Source: Bacteroidales bacterium (GTDB lineage: Bacteria > Bacteroidota > Bacteroidia > Bacteroidales > UBA12077). Taken from it: a stretch of DNA of 64,000 nucleotides. The notes below the pieces were generated by a model. The model made no database searches. It was not told the DNA's origin and worked only from the letters and a program-made list of their open reading frames with translations. Of the stretch, positions 44,627-53,804 are shown piece after piece; position 1 is the first letter of the stretch, and each line of letters opens with the position of its first letter. The stretch covers positions 54,587 to 118,586 of the forward strand of contig JANQHE010000027.1 of NCBI GenBank assembly GCA_028282785.1, written 5' to 3'. Both the position numbers and the translations under genes were made by a program.

Positions 44627-45601
44627 ATGTCAAGGCGAAAAACAGTTAATAAAACAGGTATCACCAGAATGGAAGGTATTCCTTACCATGATGCGTGGGT
44701 TGCTTTTAAATGTGTGAGCTGTAAAGAAATGAATTATATACGTGTTGGTCAAGAATTACTTAGTCCCAAAGAAGCTGTTGATACTGCTGTATGGAAATGT
44801 GAACATTGTGGTTTTATACATTCAAAAGAATCTGATTTACCATTTGAGAATTGGGAGGAAGAATATAACAGCTCAGACTCAACAACTGCTTTAAGTTTTT
44901 GGGAAGGATTTTTTCGTATAGCTACTGAAAATAAAGAAGCATACTGGAAGCAATGTAATGTATGTTCTCGTATTTTACCTAACAGTGCATTCAGTAAGCA
45001 TTCAGGTTGGGGACCTTTAGAAAAACAAATGGAATGTAGAAGTTGTAAAGGTGCTATTAATGCAATATTAAACCCAAAACGTAGCAAAGAACAGTTGCAT
45101 GAATCTGCTGTTAGGAGGCGAATTGCAGATTTATTTATTGAAGATGAAAATGAAAATATAGATTTTGAAGATTTGTTTAATAGATTTGATTCTAAATGCT
45201 TTAAAACTAAAGAACCTTTAGATATTAATGAAAGAAGTACTTGGTCAATTGACCACATTTTGCCTTCAAAATTCTTATATCCTTTAAAAATTGAAAATGC
45301 TGCATTATTGTCAAAAGGAGCTAATGAAAATAAAAGAGATATGTGGCCAAGCAAATTTTATACAAATAATGAACTCATTGAATTAGCAAAAATTACAGGG
45401 GCTAGTATTGATTTGATATCAAGCACCAAGCCAATAATGAACCACAATATTGATGTCAATAAAGGGGTAGAACGTTACCTTCAAGTTAGGGAACAATCTG
45501 ATTTGCCTAAAAGAATTAAGGAAATAAAGAAAATTCTTCAGGTTTATGAATTGATTCCACAACTGAGTGATGAAAATAAAAAACTATTAGGTTTTGAATA
45601 A
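44627..45601 (+). CDS. HNH restriction endonuclease with zinc-ribbon domains
   Basis: I start it at ATG 44627 (MSRRKTVNKTG), 324 residues; in-frame ATG 44606 is the alternative. Two zinc-knuckle modules (C29-x2-C32...C58-x2-C61 and C110-x2-C113...C137-x2-C140) precede an HNH nuclease core at about 206-240 (WSIDHILPSKFLYP, KIENAALLSK, ANENK). This matches HNH-type II restriction enzymes. It is convergent with a large DNA methyltransferase gene 12 bp away. The two fill the cassette 44534-48413. It is one of the few genes reading against the array direction. Confidence 0.85.
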   Translation: MSRRKTVNKTGITRMEGIPYHDAWVAFKCVSCKEMNYIRVGQELLSPKEAVDTAVWKCEHCGFIHSKESDLPFENWEEEYNSSDSTTALSFWEGFFRIATENKEAYWKQCNVCSRILPNSAFSKHSGWGPLEKQMECRSCKGAINAILNPKRSKEQLHESAVRRRIADLFIEDENENIDFEDLFNRFDSKCFKTKEPLDINERSTWSIDHILPSKFLYPLKIENAALLSKGANENKRDMWPSKFYTNNELIELAKITGASIDLISSTKPIMNHNIDVNKGVERYLQVREQSDLPKRIKEIKKILQVYELIPQLSDENKKLLGFE

Positions 45602-45613
45602 TAATCACTTTTG

Positions 45614-48283
45614 TTATACTAGAACAAGATATTGATGTGATGTAACAGTACCTTTATCTTTAAACCCATGAGACTCACAATGAGCAACACTCTCATCAAA
45701 CAAATCGACTGTTCTAAACCACCTTTTACTAACTTTTATAAGTTCTTGTGCCATGTCGCACTTTACACTTTTACCAAGATGAAGAACAAATACACCGTCT
45801 TTTTTTAATCGTTCTTTTGCTTGACGAAAAATTGGCTCATAAATACTAAAGTCTTTTTTCTGTTTTTCATCTACAAAAGATTTTGGTTGATGTTTGAAAT
45901 CAATGTCTGACCATCCCGTAAACCAAATTCTAATCCAATTTGCTAAGTAAAATCTTGTACTATCATAGAATGGCGGTGATGTAATTATAGCATCCAAATC
46001 AGTAATTTCTTGAGGCCAGATTGAAGTAGTATCCTGGTGATAGATTTTTCCATTTTTAAAATCGATTGGAATTTCTTCCTTCAATACTCTATTTATTTTT
46101 TCATTAATTTTTGTAATAAGGCTTTTGTATTCAAATTCTCCACTAGGTGCATATGGCACAATTGGATGTGACCTTCTACTTAGTGCGTAAGGTCTATTAC
46201 CATGTAAAATGTGTAATAAGGATGATATTACAAGCATTTCACTCGAGTTTACTGGTAAGTTTTCTTTAAAAAATCTGCGTGCCAATAAAATCTCCTTTAA
46301 AGTTTGTTCTTCATAGTATTCTGCAAGAGTTTTGTTAAAACCAAATGTTCTAGTCTCCATTAACTCAGTCTCAGTACAACTATTTCTTTGAATAAAATTC
46401 TCTAATTCTGAAACATATTTGTTGCAAACAGATAGTTTTGGACTTCCAACTTTTGCAGATGAAATATAATATGCAGGAAGGCTTATGTCAATTCCATAAG
46501 ATTTTCGACCAGTTAAAGCTGCCTCGAATGGAATAGTGCCAACACCTGAGAAGGGGTCTAAAATTGAACCATTTTGAGGGACAAAAGTATTAACTAAATG
46601 ATGTGAAATAGCAGGTTTTAATTTACCTTGATATGAACATAAAGAATGATTATTATGGCCCCAGTTTCGGCTTGAATAAGGACTTTGTTGATGTGGAATG
46701 TCTTTTTTGAAATTATCCCAATTTTCATTCCAAGCAAATTTTCTTTTTACCCCTGTTTTTCTTGCTACTTTATTTGCTGACTCAAAGATTAACAAAGTTT
46801 GAGTTAGAATTTCTTTATTTCTTGAACGTCTCTTTCTTAGGACTTTATTATCTATTAAGGAATAACCAATACCAGTTAAAATCTCAATTAGAATTTCATC
46901 TGTTCTAATATGTACATTCCCAAAAATTGAATCACCAATATCAATTAAAACTTTAGATTTTGATTGTAACGATGGACGTACATCATTGAATACATGATAC
47001 ATTTCTTCAAAATAGCTTTTGGCCATAATAGGGATTCTGGAATCATAGCTATTTTTATTTAGCTCGACTAATGTAGACTTAAGAATCTCGCTCTTTAAAG
47101 AAATATTAATACCATTTATCTTTGCATATTCTTTCTTAACATCGTTTATTCCACTAGTTAAGGCTTGGTCTCTGAAAAATCTTAAATCAGATTCGGTTTG
47201 TAAGTATCTTAGAAACCACAATTCTACCTTAGTATTTCTGAAATAATTTGTTCCATTCAAATAGGGTGGGCTAGTGACAATTGCACCTACTTTTAAATCA
47301 TTTATTCTGCCAATATTTTTTGCATTTGAAAGTATATGTTCATGATTTTTTTTTAATGAGAAATCAAAATTTATTACATCTTCTGCAATCTCAATTAGCT
47401 TTGCTGGTAAAAGGTCATTTAATGTAGGAATACCTTTTTCAATATCTTTTTTTGTTTTAAACCTTACATCTCCAGCTTTCTTCAAGAATGATATTGGCAG
47501 CAGTACAGATAATGTAGCAACCGTTAATAAATCTGCTAGTAATTCATTATCTAGTTTTATAACATCTATATATGACCTTAATTTCAGTATTTCAATTAAA
47601 TTTTCTTCAGGAAAATATTTGCTGTCAGAAAAAACATTTAGATAAGAAGATTTTAAATCTTCATCTTCAGTAAAATTATCTAAAACACTTGAAAAGTTTT
47701 TGTGAATATCTAACAATAGAGAATTTAATTTTTTACGCTCTGTTTTGTTAGATTTCAAAACTTTTATCTTAGTGCTGATTAAAAATTGAAGTAATGGATT
47801 AACTTCTGAATACACAGTTGATAATCTTTTATTATCAGCGGCTATTAATGTTGTTCCTGTGCCAGCAAATGGTTCATAAATTACTGTGTTTTCTATTTGA
47901 TAGTTGTCAATAATTGATTTAACAAAATCAGGTGCATACCCTTCAATATATGGATACCATCTTTGAAAAGGTATATTTTTACTTTTTACGAAAGTTACAT
48001 CTGATTTTGTCATTCCTTCCGTTTCATCAATGTCCGAAAGATTTTGTTTGATAAGCCTTTTTACAGATTGATTAATTGACCGTTCTTCTTTTTCTGCAAA
48101 TAGAGCTAGTTGTTTATAAGTTTTAATACCTATTAACTCTTTTATCTCTTGAGTTGAAAAGTCTTTAATTTTCTTGTAATAAGGAGCTTCAGGCTCACTA
48201 AATGCAAGTGTAACAGATTTTTCTTTCGCTTCATCAGAAGGATAGTCACTAAAATATATTGCTTTGAAATATTGCTTCGTCAT
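45614..48283 (-). CDS. Two-domain DNA methyltransferase, cognate of the HNH endonuclease
   Basis: The 889 residues contain two complete amino-methyltransferase units. The first has SAM motif FAGTGTTLIAA near 136 and catalytic motif TSPPYLNGTNYF near 333. The second has DPFSGVGTIPFEAA near 572 and TSPPFYDSTRF near 767. TSPPY-type motifs indicate N4-cytosine or N6-adenine methylation. Two units in one chain can methylate the two strands of an asymmetric site. The convergent HNH gene is the expected restriction partner. Its own promoter (48322-48352) lies just upstream. Confidence 0.9.
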   Translation of the reverse strand: MTKQYFKAIYFSDYPSDEAKEKSVTLAFSEPEAPYYKKIKDFSTQEIKELIGIKTYKQLALFAEKEERSINQSVKRLIKQNLSDIDETEGMTKSDVTFVKSKNIPFQRWYPYIEGYAPDFVKSIIDNYQIENTVIYEPFAGTGTTLIAADNKRLSTVYSEVNPLLQFLISTKIKVLKSNKTERKKLNSLLLDIHKNFSSVLDNFTEDEDLKSSYLNVFSDSKYFPEENLIEILKLRSYIDVIKLDNELLADLLTVATLSVLLPISFLKKAGDVRFKTKKDIEKGIPTLNDLLPAKLIEIAEDVINFDFSLKKNHEHILSNAKNIGRINDLKVGAIVTSPPYLNGTNYFRNTKVELWFLRYLQTESDLRFFRDQALTSGINDVKKEYAKINGINISLKSEILKSTLVELNKNSYDSRIPIMAKSYFEEMYHVFNDVRPSLQSKSKVLIDIGDSIFGNVHIRTDEILIEILTGIGYSLIDNKVLRKRRSRNKEILTQTLLIFESANKVARKTGVKRKFAWNENWDNFKKDIPHQQSPYSSRNWGHNNHSLCSYQGKLKPAISHHLVNTFVPQNGSILDPFSGVGTIPFEAALTGRKSYGIDISLPAYYISSAKVGSPKLSVCNKYVSELENFIQRNSCTETELMETRTFGFNKTLAEYYEEQTLKEILLARRFFKENLPVNSSEMLVISSLLHILHGNRPYALSRRSHPIVPYAPSGEFEYKSLITKINEKINRVLKEEIPIDFKNGKIYHQDTTSIWPQEITDLDAIITSPPFYDSTRFYLANWIRIWFTGWSDIDFKHQPKSFVDEKQKKDFSIYEPIFRQAKERLKKDGVFVLHLGKSVKCDMAQELIKVSKRWFRTVDLFDESVAHCESHGFKDKGTVTSHQYLVLV

Positions 48284-48321
48284 ATTTATGAAATAAGTAT
48301 CAATTTATGATAGTTACTTCA

Positions 48322-48352
48322 CAAAAGTATTTCTTTTAATTTTTGTATGCAA
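48322..48352 (-). promoter_or_regulatory. Promoter of the DNA methyltransferase gene
   Basis: On the minus strand TTG (48350-48352) is followed after 20 bp by TACTTTTG (48322-48329), fitting the -33/-7 consensus. The cassette thus brings its own promoter, as restriction-modification cassettes must. Confidence 0.6.
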
Positions 48353-48370
48353 TTTTATTAGGAAAGTTTT

Positions 48371-49012
48371 TCAGTTTTTTATTGGTAGGAGGTTTCTTAT
48401 GCTTGCAGGTAATGTTCCGGCTAATATGGCGAGTAGTAAAGAAATTGCAAATAGTAATGTTGTGGCAGCTGTTCCAAAATGTGATAACACTATTAAAATA
48501 AAAAGAATAGTAAGGATTGCTATTCTAACAAGTTTAGGTCTGTATAATGCTAATTTAGATTGCCAAATGAATAAGGAAAACAAAAGTAACCCAAACGTAT
48601 TTTTTTGTAGGAACTCAGGCATGTGTAAAATACTTAATGGATAGAATGCACAAGCAAAGAGAAATACCCAAACCCATTTTGGAGTTGGTTTACCTTTAAG
48701 AATGTCCTTGATTGTTAAAAAAAACGGAATGGGCAATAATGCAGGAATTAGGCTCATTCAAAACCTTGAGGACATGACAATGGCACCGTTTAGCTCTATT
48801 CCGAACCAGCCCAAAAGTTTACTTGTTCCTGCATACAGGTAAAACAACAAAGACATATCGGCAAAGGGTAAATGACCATTTTCCAGTATGCCTTCCGTTT
48901 GTACGTAATATTGATAGGTATGTTTAAACCATCCCACAAATTCAGGTCTGTATATCCACAATATCAATATGCGGACAGCGAAAGCAATAAAAACTAAAAC
49001 AAAGAGTATATT
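48371..49012 (-). pseudogene. Broken polytopic membrane-protein gene with an in-frame TGA
   Basis: One minus-strand frame stays open from 49012 to 48371 except for TGA at 48758-48760. It reads ...LWIYRPEFVGWFKHTYQYY..., then ...IVMSSRF-stop-MSLIPALLP, and on through hydrophobic helices. It has no start codon (upstream TGA at 49013) and its last codons (AGTLPASI) are encoded by an attC-like core. Both ends therefore look truncated. It resembles the N-terminal part of glycosyltransferase-like polytopic membrane proteins, but I am not sure of the family. Confidence 0.65.
48411..48434 (-). repeat. Remnant attC-like half-site
   Basis: GCAGGTAATGTTCCGGCTAATATGGCGAGT contains, at 48414-48434, a 21-bp string that recurs at 52252-52272 with one mismatch. 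GCAGGTAA mirrors TTACCTGC at the cassette start (44535). The right half is missing. Confidence 0.5.
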
Positions 49013-49082
49013 TCATTCTTGTTTCAAATTCTTTGCTTAAAGGTTGTATTTGTAAAGGCACATATCTTACAATAGTTAAAGA

Positions 49083-49292
49083 TTAGGGTTTACACCATAT
49101 TTTAAACAGCCTTATTGAGACATGTTTATTATTTATATTCTTTTCATCGAAGAATCCATCTGTTTCAATTACGATTTCATTCCAAAAAAAGCAGTTAACT
49201 TTATCTTTTCCATAAGTAATACTTACATCGTCTATCTTAATATCAATTACGTGAAAAAATTCTAAGTCTGTCTCCTTCAATTCAATAATCAT
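49083..49292 (-). CDS. Small hypothetical protein
   Basis: The 69 residues (MIIELKETDLEFFHV...) are without signal peptide or membrane helix, rich in acidic residues and aromatics, and end in WCKP. No family is recognised. It may be a small cassette gene or the remnant of a longer one. Coding status is uncertain. Confidence 0.35.
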   Translation of the reverse strand: MIIELKETDLEFFHVIDIKIDDVSITYGKDKVNCFFWNEIVIETDGFFDEKNINNKHVSIRLFKIWCKP

Positions 49293-49358
49293 TAAACTAA
49301 TGATAAGATTTCTAACTCATAATATGCTCATATTTTGTTAAAAGGTCATCGTTATAAC

Positions 49359-50921
49359 CTATTTTGCAGCGAATGCTTTTCTATCTTTCAATTTACCTCC
49401 AATAATCACTTTTTCTATTTGGTTATAAGCCTTCACGGTTTCTAACGGATTGGTTTCTAAAACCAATAAGTTTGCTCTTTTCCCAGTTTCGATAGTACCA
49501 AGTGATTCTAACAATCCAAAAGCTTTTGCATTATTATAAGTAGCTGCTTTAAATATTTTATCTAACTCTATTCCTGCTTCAACCCAATGGTTCATTTCTA
49601 AAAAGCCATTATACCCTGGAACACTGGCATACATATTCATAGCACCAGTATCTGTAGAGAAAAGTAAATTAGCATTATGATCAGCAAGAAACTTAATTAT
49701 TATTTTAATTTTCTTTTCAATGGATTTATATCCTGCACTTGTCATTGCTTCATCACTGTCAAATTGATTCCTTATAGGGTAGAAAAATTCTGGATTGACT
49801 GCTCTTAGATATTTTGGTCTCCTTAAAATTCTTTTCTTTATCCATCTGGCCTCTTCTGTTTGTAGCCAGCTTAAATAATTTTTAGGATATACATATTTTA
49901 GCATACTATCTTTTTTGTACATATCATTCAAAATATCCACTTCTGCTAAAACAGCTCTTGTTGTTGGTTGATAACCAATTCCTTTTGTGGCAATTTCTTT
50001 TAACAAATCTTTGTGGGTTTGTGGTAAATCAGTATTGAAGTATTCTATAGGATTTGATGTCCAATTCCACATTGTGTGAGCTATAATATCAATTCCAACG
50101 TCTTTTGCAAACATTTGGGCTTCGTATGAAGGAGCATGCATGACAACAGGCATTCCATTTTTATGAGCTTCATCAACCACTTCCTTCATAATTTCTTTTG
50201 AAGGATTCTCCCAAGTTTTTTTTAAACCATTTGACGGATCTTCATAAAGTGTTTTCACACCAATATTTCTTCCTTCAGCTACTTTTTTAACTAAATATTC
50301 AGCACTATGTTTTTCGAGATCAATAGAATCAGGGATGATGACATTTTTATTGAATTTATCATACAGAAATGGAAGTTGTAGGCGAACGTTTATTGGTAAT
50401 TCAGCCATTTCCATTTCGAAATTGTCCATCACATTAATTTTTGCACCACAGGAATAAATATCAGGCGTAATCTCCATGGCTTTGAGCTTGTTCATTAATT
50501 CTGGATTATAATTATCTGCATCAATTACTGTGGTATATCCAAAATATAAATAGCTTTTAGGAAGTTGATTATAATATTCTTTAACTAAGTCCGGATATTT
50601 TTTTTGAAGTTTCCAGTTAAATCCGGCCATATTTAGCAAATGAAGATGACTATCGATCAATCCTGGTATAGTATATTTGCCTTTTCCATTGACTGTTTGA
50701 TAGTTTCCTGTTACTTTTGGTTTTTCCTTTCCAGAGTAAACAATAAAACCTTTATCGATCACAATATGCCCTGCATATTGTATTATCTTACCATCAGTAT
50801 CAGTGGTAATTATGTTTGTGTTTTCTATTAGAACACCTTCTTTTAAATTGATGCTATTTACTTCCAGGTTTTTACAATGGATAATTAATGAAAGAGTCAG
50901 TAAAATATATGTTTTTAGCAT
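49359..50921 (-). CDS. Secreted amidohydrolase-family protein (probable lipoprotein)
   Basis: The 520 residues begin with a short signal ending in a lipobox-like LIIHC. The amidohydrolase metal ligands are visible: DSHLHLL near 94, Lys in GVKTLYED, HAPS and AHTMWN histidines, and the catalytic aspartate in LFSTDTGA. The C-terminal composite beta domain ends in GGKLKDRKA. Relatives are imidazolonepropionase- and prolidase-like metal hydrolases of cyclic amides or dipeptides; the substrate is unknown. It lies 93 bp downstream of the membrane AraC regulator, which probably controls it. Confidence 0.85.
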   Translation of the reverse strand: MLKTYILLTLSLIIHCKNLEVNSINLKEGVLIENTNIITTDTDGKIIQYAGHIVIDKGFIVYSGKEKPKVTGNYQTVNGKGKYTIPGLIDSHLHLLNMAGFNWKLQKKYPDLVKEYYNQLPKSYLYFGYTTVIDADNYNPELMNKLKAMEITPDIYSCGAKINVMDNFEMEMAELPINVRLQLPFLYDKFNKNVIIPDSIDLEKHSAEYLVKKVAEGRNIGVKTLYEDPSNGLKKTWENPSKEIMKEVVDEAHKNGMPVVMHAPSYEAQMFAKDVGIDIIAHTMWNWTSNPIEYFNTDLPQTHKDLLKEIATKGIGYQPTTRAVLAEVDILNDMYKKDSMLKYVYPKNYLSWLQTEEARWIKKRILRRPKYLRAVNPEFFYPIRNQFDSDEAMTSAGYKSIEKKIKIIIKFLADHNANLLFSTDTGAMNMYASVPGYNGFLEMNHWVEAGIELDKIFKAATYNNAKAFGLLESLGTIETGKRANLLVLETNPLETVKAYNQIEKVIIGGKLKDRKAFAAK

Positions 50922-51014
50922 AATCTACGTTTTAAGTTTTATGCAAACCTAAATCGAAATAGTTGAATAGTTGACCTAAAAGAAGATTTAGGACATCATT
51001 TTAGTTGAAAAGCT

Positions 51015-52061
51015 CTATTTTCTTCTATAAGAAGTAGGGGACATGCCAGTAGCCTTTTTGAAAGCTAAATTGAATGTGGATTTAGAGTTAAAACCACAGT
51101 CAAAAGCAATGGCTAGCATTTTTAGATGAGCGTATTCTTTTTGTGTTAATCTTTTTTTAACTTCTTTGATCCTCCATTCGTTAATATAATTGTTGAAGTT
51201 TTTTTGAATGTGCTCATTTATTAAAAAGGATAACGTTTTTGGATTCACCTCTAATAACTTGGCAAGACTGTTTAGAGAAAGTTCGCCATCTAAGAAAGGC
51301 TTTTGAATTTCCATTAATGAGTTTAACCTTTCCAAAAGGATTTTAATTTGTGAATTGTCAAAATCATGTTTTTTCCTTTTGTATATGGAACTGCTATCAA
51401 AAACAACTAATTTGTTATTAATTACATAAAAACTTTTATAATACAGACTCAAAGATAAAATGATCATAATAGGGTAGTATACATTCATTTCAATGTCCTG
51501 AGTAAAAGTAATTATATATACCAACCATATTGATAAAAAAGAAGAATTGATAAATAAAAGTGTCTTTAACCACTTTACTTGTTTAGGCTTAAATTCTTCT
51601 TTGTTTCTTTTGAGTAATAAAGAAGATAAAAAGAGATAGATTGTAAAATAAGTAAAACTAACAATATCATCGACTACAATTAATATCTCAATGATCTTCA
51701 AATAGTACCGAATGTTATCAGAAAATAAGAATAAAACAAAATAAATAAGGTTAATGATTACAAAGGGATAGAAATGAAAAAAAACATTTCTAAAAGAATA
51801 ATTGTTTTTTTTCAATGTTTTAACATATAAGTATAAAGAAGGAGCAACTAGATAAATAAAGTTAAGATACAACTTTGGAAACCCATTACCTCCGAGTATA
51901 TCAACAAGTGTGACTTTAGTTAGAACAGCAGAAAAACCAATTAAAAGCAATGCTAAATACAATTGAGGTAGTTTGAACCTGTGATTTTTAATGAGTAACA
52001 AACCTACTATGTACCCCTGCAATGCTCCTATTAAGATAATTACATTGAATATATTAAACAT
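51015..52061 (-). CDS. Membrane-spanning AraC-family transcriptional regulator
   Basis: The 348 residues have about seven hydrophobic helices in the first 215 and an AraC helix-turn-helix domain at about 245-347 (SLNSLAKLLEVNPKTLSFLINE and AIAFDCGFNSKSTFNLAFKKATGMSPTSY). The layout and HTH are clearly like those of the regulator at 43208-44308, so the two may be distant paralogues brought in on separate cassettes. Position suggests control of the amidohydrolase gene downstream. Sensing would occur in the membrane. Confidence 0.88.
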   Translation of the reverse strand: MFNIFNVIILIGALQGYIVGLLLIKNHRFKLPQLYLALLLIGFSAVLTKVTLVDILGGNGFPKLYLNFIYLVAPSLYLYVKTLKKNNYSFRNVFFHFYPFVIINLIYFVLFLFSDNIRYYLKIIEILIVVDDIVSFTYFTIYLFLSSLLLKRNKEEFKPKQVKWLKTLLFINSSFLSIWLVYIITFTQDIEMNVYYPIMIILSLSLYYKSFYVINNKLVVFDSSSIYKRKKHDFDNSQIKILLERLNSLMEIQKPFLDGELSLNSLAKLLEVNPKTLSFLINEHIQKNFNNYINEWRIKEVKKRLTQKEYAHLKMLAIAFDCGFNSKSTFNLAFKKATGMSPTSYRRK

Positions 52062-52248
52062 TTTATAAAAGTAAACAAAGCCAGTTATTTAGAGATATTT
52101 TTATTGTCTTCAAGTCATTGGTCAACCACTAATGCATACAATCTTTTCGAAAATATCATCATTGATATCACAGTCAAAGATAGAATCAATTTCCATAAAA
52201 TTCTCTTCATGTTATCTTATGGATGTAGTGATATTTTTAATGACACAC

Positions 52249-52272
52249 AACGTTCCGGCTGATATGGCGAGT
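52249..52272 (-). repeat. attC-like half-site, partner of 48414
   Basis: ACACACAACGTTCCGGCTGATATGGCGAGT begins here with an AAC core. No matching right half is found within 150 bp. Confidence 0.45.
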
Positions 52273-52656
52273 GCGTTTAACGGAGTTAATCGCATAATAG
52301 TCATTCATTCCTGAGCATTCTTTATATCAGTCTGTTTGCACATGTGCCGCAAGCATAAAGATAAACTTTAAATTGAAAAGATTACCTGAAAATTTTCATT
52401 TTATTCTTTTTTCAAAGCTGTTTATGTTAACCAGGTACTTGATTATTTAAAGGTAAATAAAATAAAATTTTCGATGCTCAGGATGAAAGCCGGAACGTTT
52501 ACAAAAATGAGAAGGCAAATGAGTTTATAGGTTTACCCATGAATTTATCCAATAATTTAAAAGAAAAATACTTAAGGTTCAATTATTTACAGTTTTAATC
52601 AATGGTTTGGTAAACCTAAACGGTTGACTTCGTCCGCTTGCGGCATTTTTGTAAAG

Positions 52657-52777
52657 GGTATTGTATATGAAAAGTGGCTGGTTTGAGAGTCGCTATTTTT
52701 TCGGATAGCATAAATGTAATAAAAGCGCAAGCTATAATAACTTGCGCTAAATTACCTATTTTTTATACACGTTGTTG
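52657..52777 (-). repeat. attC-like site 6, twin of the site at 41628
   Basis: It is almost identical to 41631-41751. The left AAC core is degraded to AAAGG. The right core GTTGAGT (52774) is a perfect GTTRRRY and opens the RidA/MarR cassette. Confidence 0.75.
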
Positions 52778-52803
52778 AGTGTAGTTTTTACAAAAACATC
52801 AAT

Positions 52804-53307
52804 TTAATCCATTAAAGTAGCTTCAATCTCCACAACACAACCGGGTCGTGCCAATGCGGCAACTCCAATTAAACTTGTTGCTGGTTTACAATTGTTTTCT
52901 TTTAATCGGTTTGCTAAAACAGCAAGGTTCGCTTCTGCAAAAGCATTTATATCAGTCGTGTAGTATGTAAACCTGACGACATCAGAAAGCTCAAAATTTG
53001 CTTGTTCAAGTAATATCTCCATGTTATCCAGAATTTGGTTGAGTTGTTTCTCCATATCACCAGGATGAAGTAATTCCCCATTTTCATCAACAGATATCTG
53101 TCCGGCACAAAACAACATCCGTTGTGCTCCGGTAACTTCATTTGCCTGAACAAAACCCCATTTATCCTGCCATGTCCATGGATTAACGATTTTCTTTTTA
53201 AAAGTGGTAACCTCTTTTTTTTGATTTGCATTATGACCGTCTTGGCAACCCATAAATAGAGTTAATGCTGCAAGTGTTAAAAACACTAAAATAAAATTTG
53301 TTTTCAT
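52804..53307 (-). CDS. RidA-family protein exported as a lipoprotein
   Basis: A signal peptide with lipobox LFMGC (Cys21) precedes a RidA/YjgF domain (about 40-167). The conserved arginine-containing C-terminal motif ARPGCVVEIEATL is present. Cytosolic RidA deaminates reactive enamine/imine intermediates; export of a RidA is unusual, and the periplasmic substrate is unknown. It lies 21 bp downstream of the MarR-type gene, so the operator at 53805-53850 should control both. Confidence 0.85.
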   Translation of the reverse strand: MKTNFILVFLTLAALTLFMGCQDGHNANQKKEVTTFKKKIVNPWTWQDKWGFVQANEVTGAQRMLFCAGQISVDENGELLHPGDMEKQLNQILDNMEILLEQANFELSDVVRFTYYTTDINAFAEANLAVLANRLKENNCKPATSLIGVAALARPGCVVEIEATLMD

Positions 53308-53328
53308 ATGCTAGTCTTCATTAGTAAA

Positions 53329-53778
53329 TTATTTGATTCCAAAAATTTTGTTTTTAAATAATGTTTGGAGCAGAGTTAGATTATCCAACATAGATTGGAG
53401 TTGTTTTTGGTCATATGCAGCAATCCACTCCTTGTTCCATTTTTCAATGATTTCCATAATGTTGTGTAGGAGTTGTTCACCCTTTGGGGTAGTTGATAAC
53501 CAGGATGAACGTTTATCTTCATTAGATGGAGCGATGATAATAAGCTCCATTTTTTCCAGTTTTTTTACAACTTTTGATACATGAGCCCTTTCAAGCAAAA
53601 GTCGATTGACCATCTCCTTCTGATTTAACTTCCCGGCTTTTGCTATTTCAAAAAATATAGAAAATTGCTGTTGATTTAGGTTGAATGGCAATAGCAGTTT
53701 ATTTGCATTACGTTGAAGCATTGCTCCTATATTTAATAATTTCCCAATAATTATTGGCGCTATTTGTAAATTATCCAT
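53329..53778 (-). CDS. MarR-family transcriptional repressor
   Basis: The 149 residues have the winged helix typical of MarR (LNQQQFSIFFEIAKAGKLNQKEMVNRLLLERAHVSKVVKKLEKMELI, wing with DKRSSWLSTTPKG). The terminal helices form the dimer. It heads the operon with the lipoprotein RidA. A 46-bp inverted repeat overlapping the -7 box upstream fits negative autoregulation. The start codon itself lies in a third CCATGG copy. Confidence 0.9.
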   Translation of the reverse strand: MDNLQIAPIIIGKLLNIGAMLQRNANKLLLPFNLNQQQFSIFFEIAKAGKLNQKEMVNRLLLERAHVSKVVKKLEKMELIIIAPSNEDKRSSWLSTTPKGEQLLHNIMEIIEKWNKEWIAAYDQKQLQSMLDNLTLLQTLFKNKIFGIK

Positions 53779-53804
53779 GGTCTACTTCAATTAAATTCAA
53801 TTTT

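Larger units (their letters stand above)
52062..52803. other. Gene-poor stretch with cassette remnants
   Basis: It contains a left half-site at 52249-52272 and the full attC-like site at 52657-52777. Between them a plus-strand frame of about 45 codons ending at 52598 (reading KIFDAQDESRNVYKNEKANE) lacks a start and looks like the 3' end of a lost gene. Confidence 0.45.

Noticed and set aside
44749..45354. A 201-codon minus-strand frame inside the HNH gene
   Set aside because: It is a shadow; the plus-strand frame has zinc knuckles and an HNH core.
52132..52314. A 60-codon plus-strand frame
   Set aside because: It runs through an attC-like core and has no supporting features.
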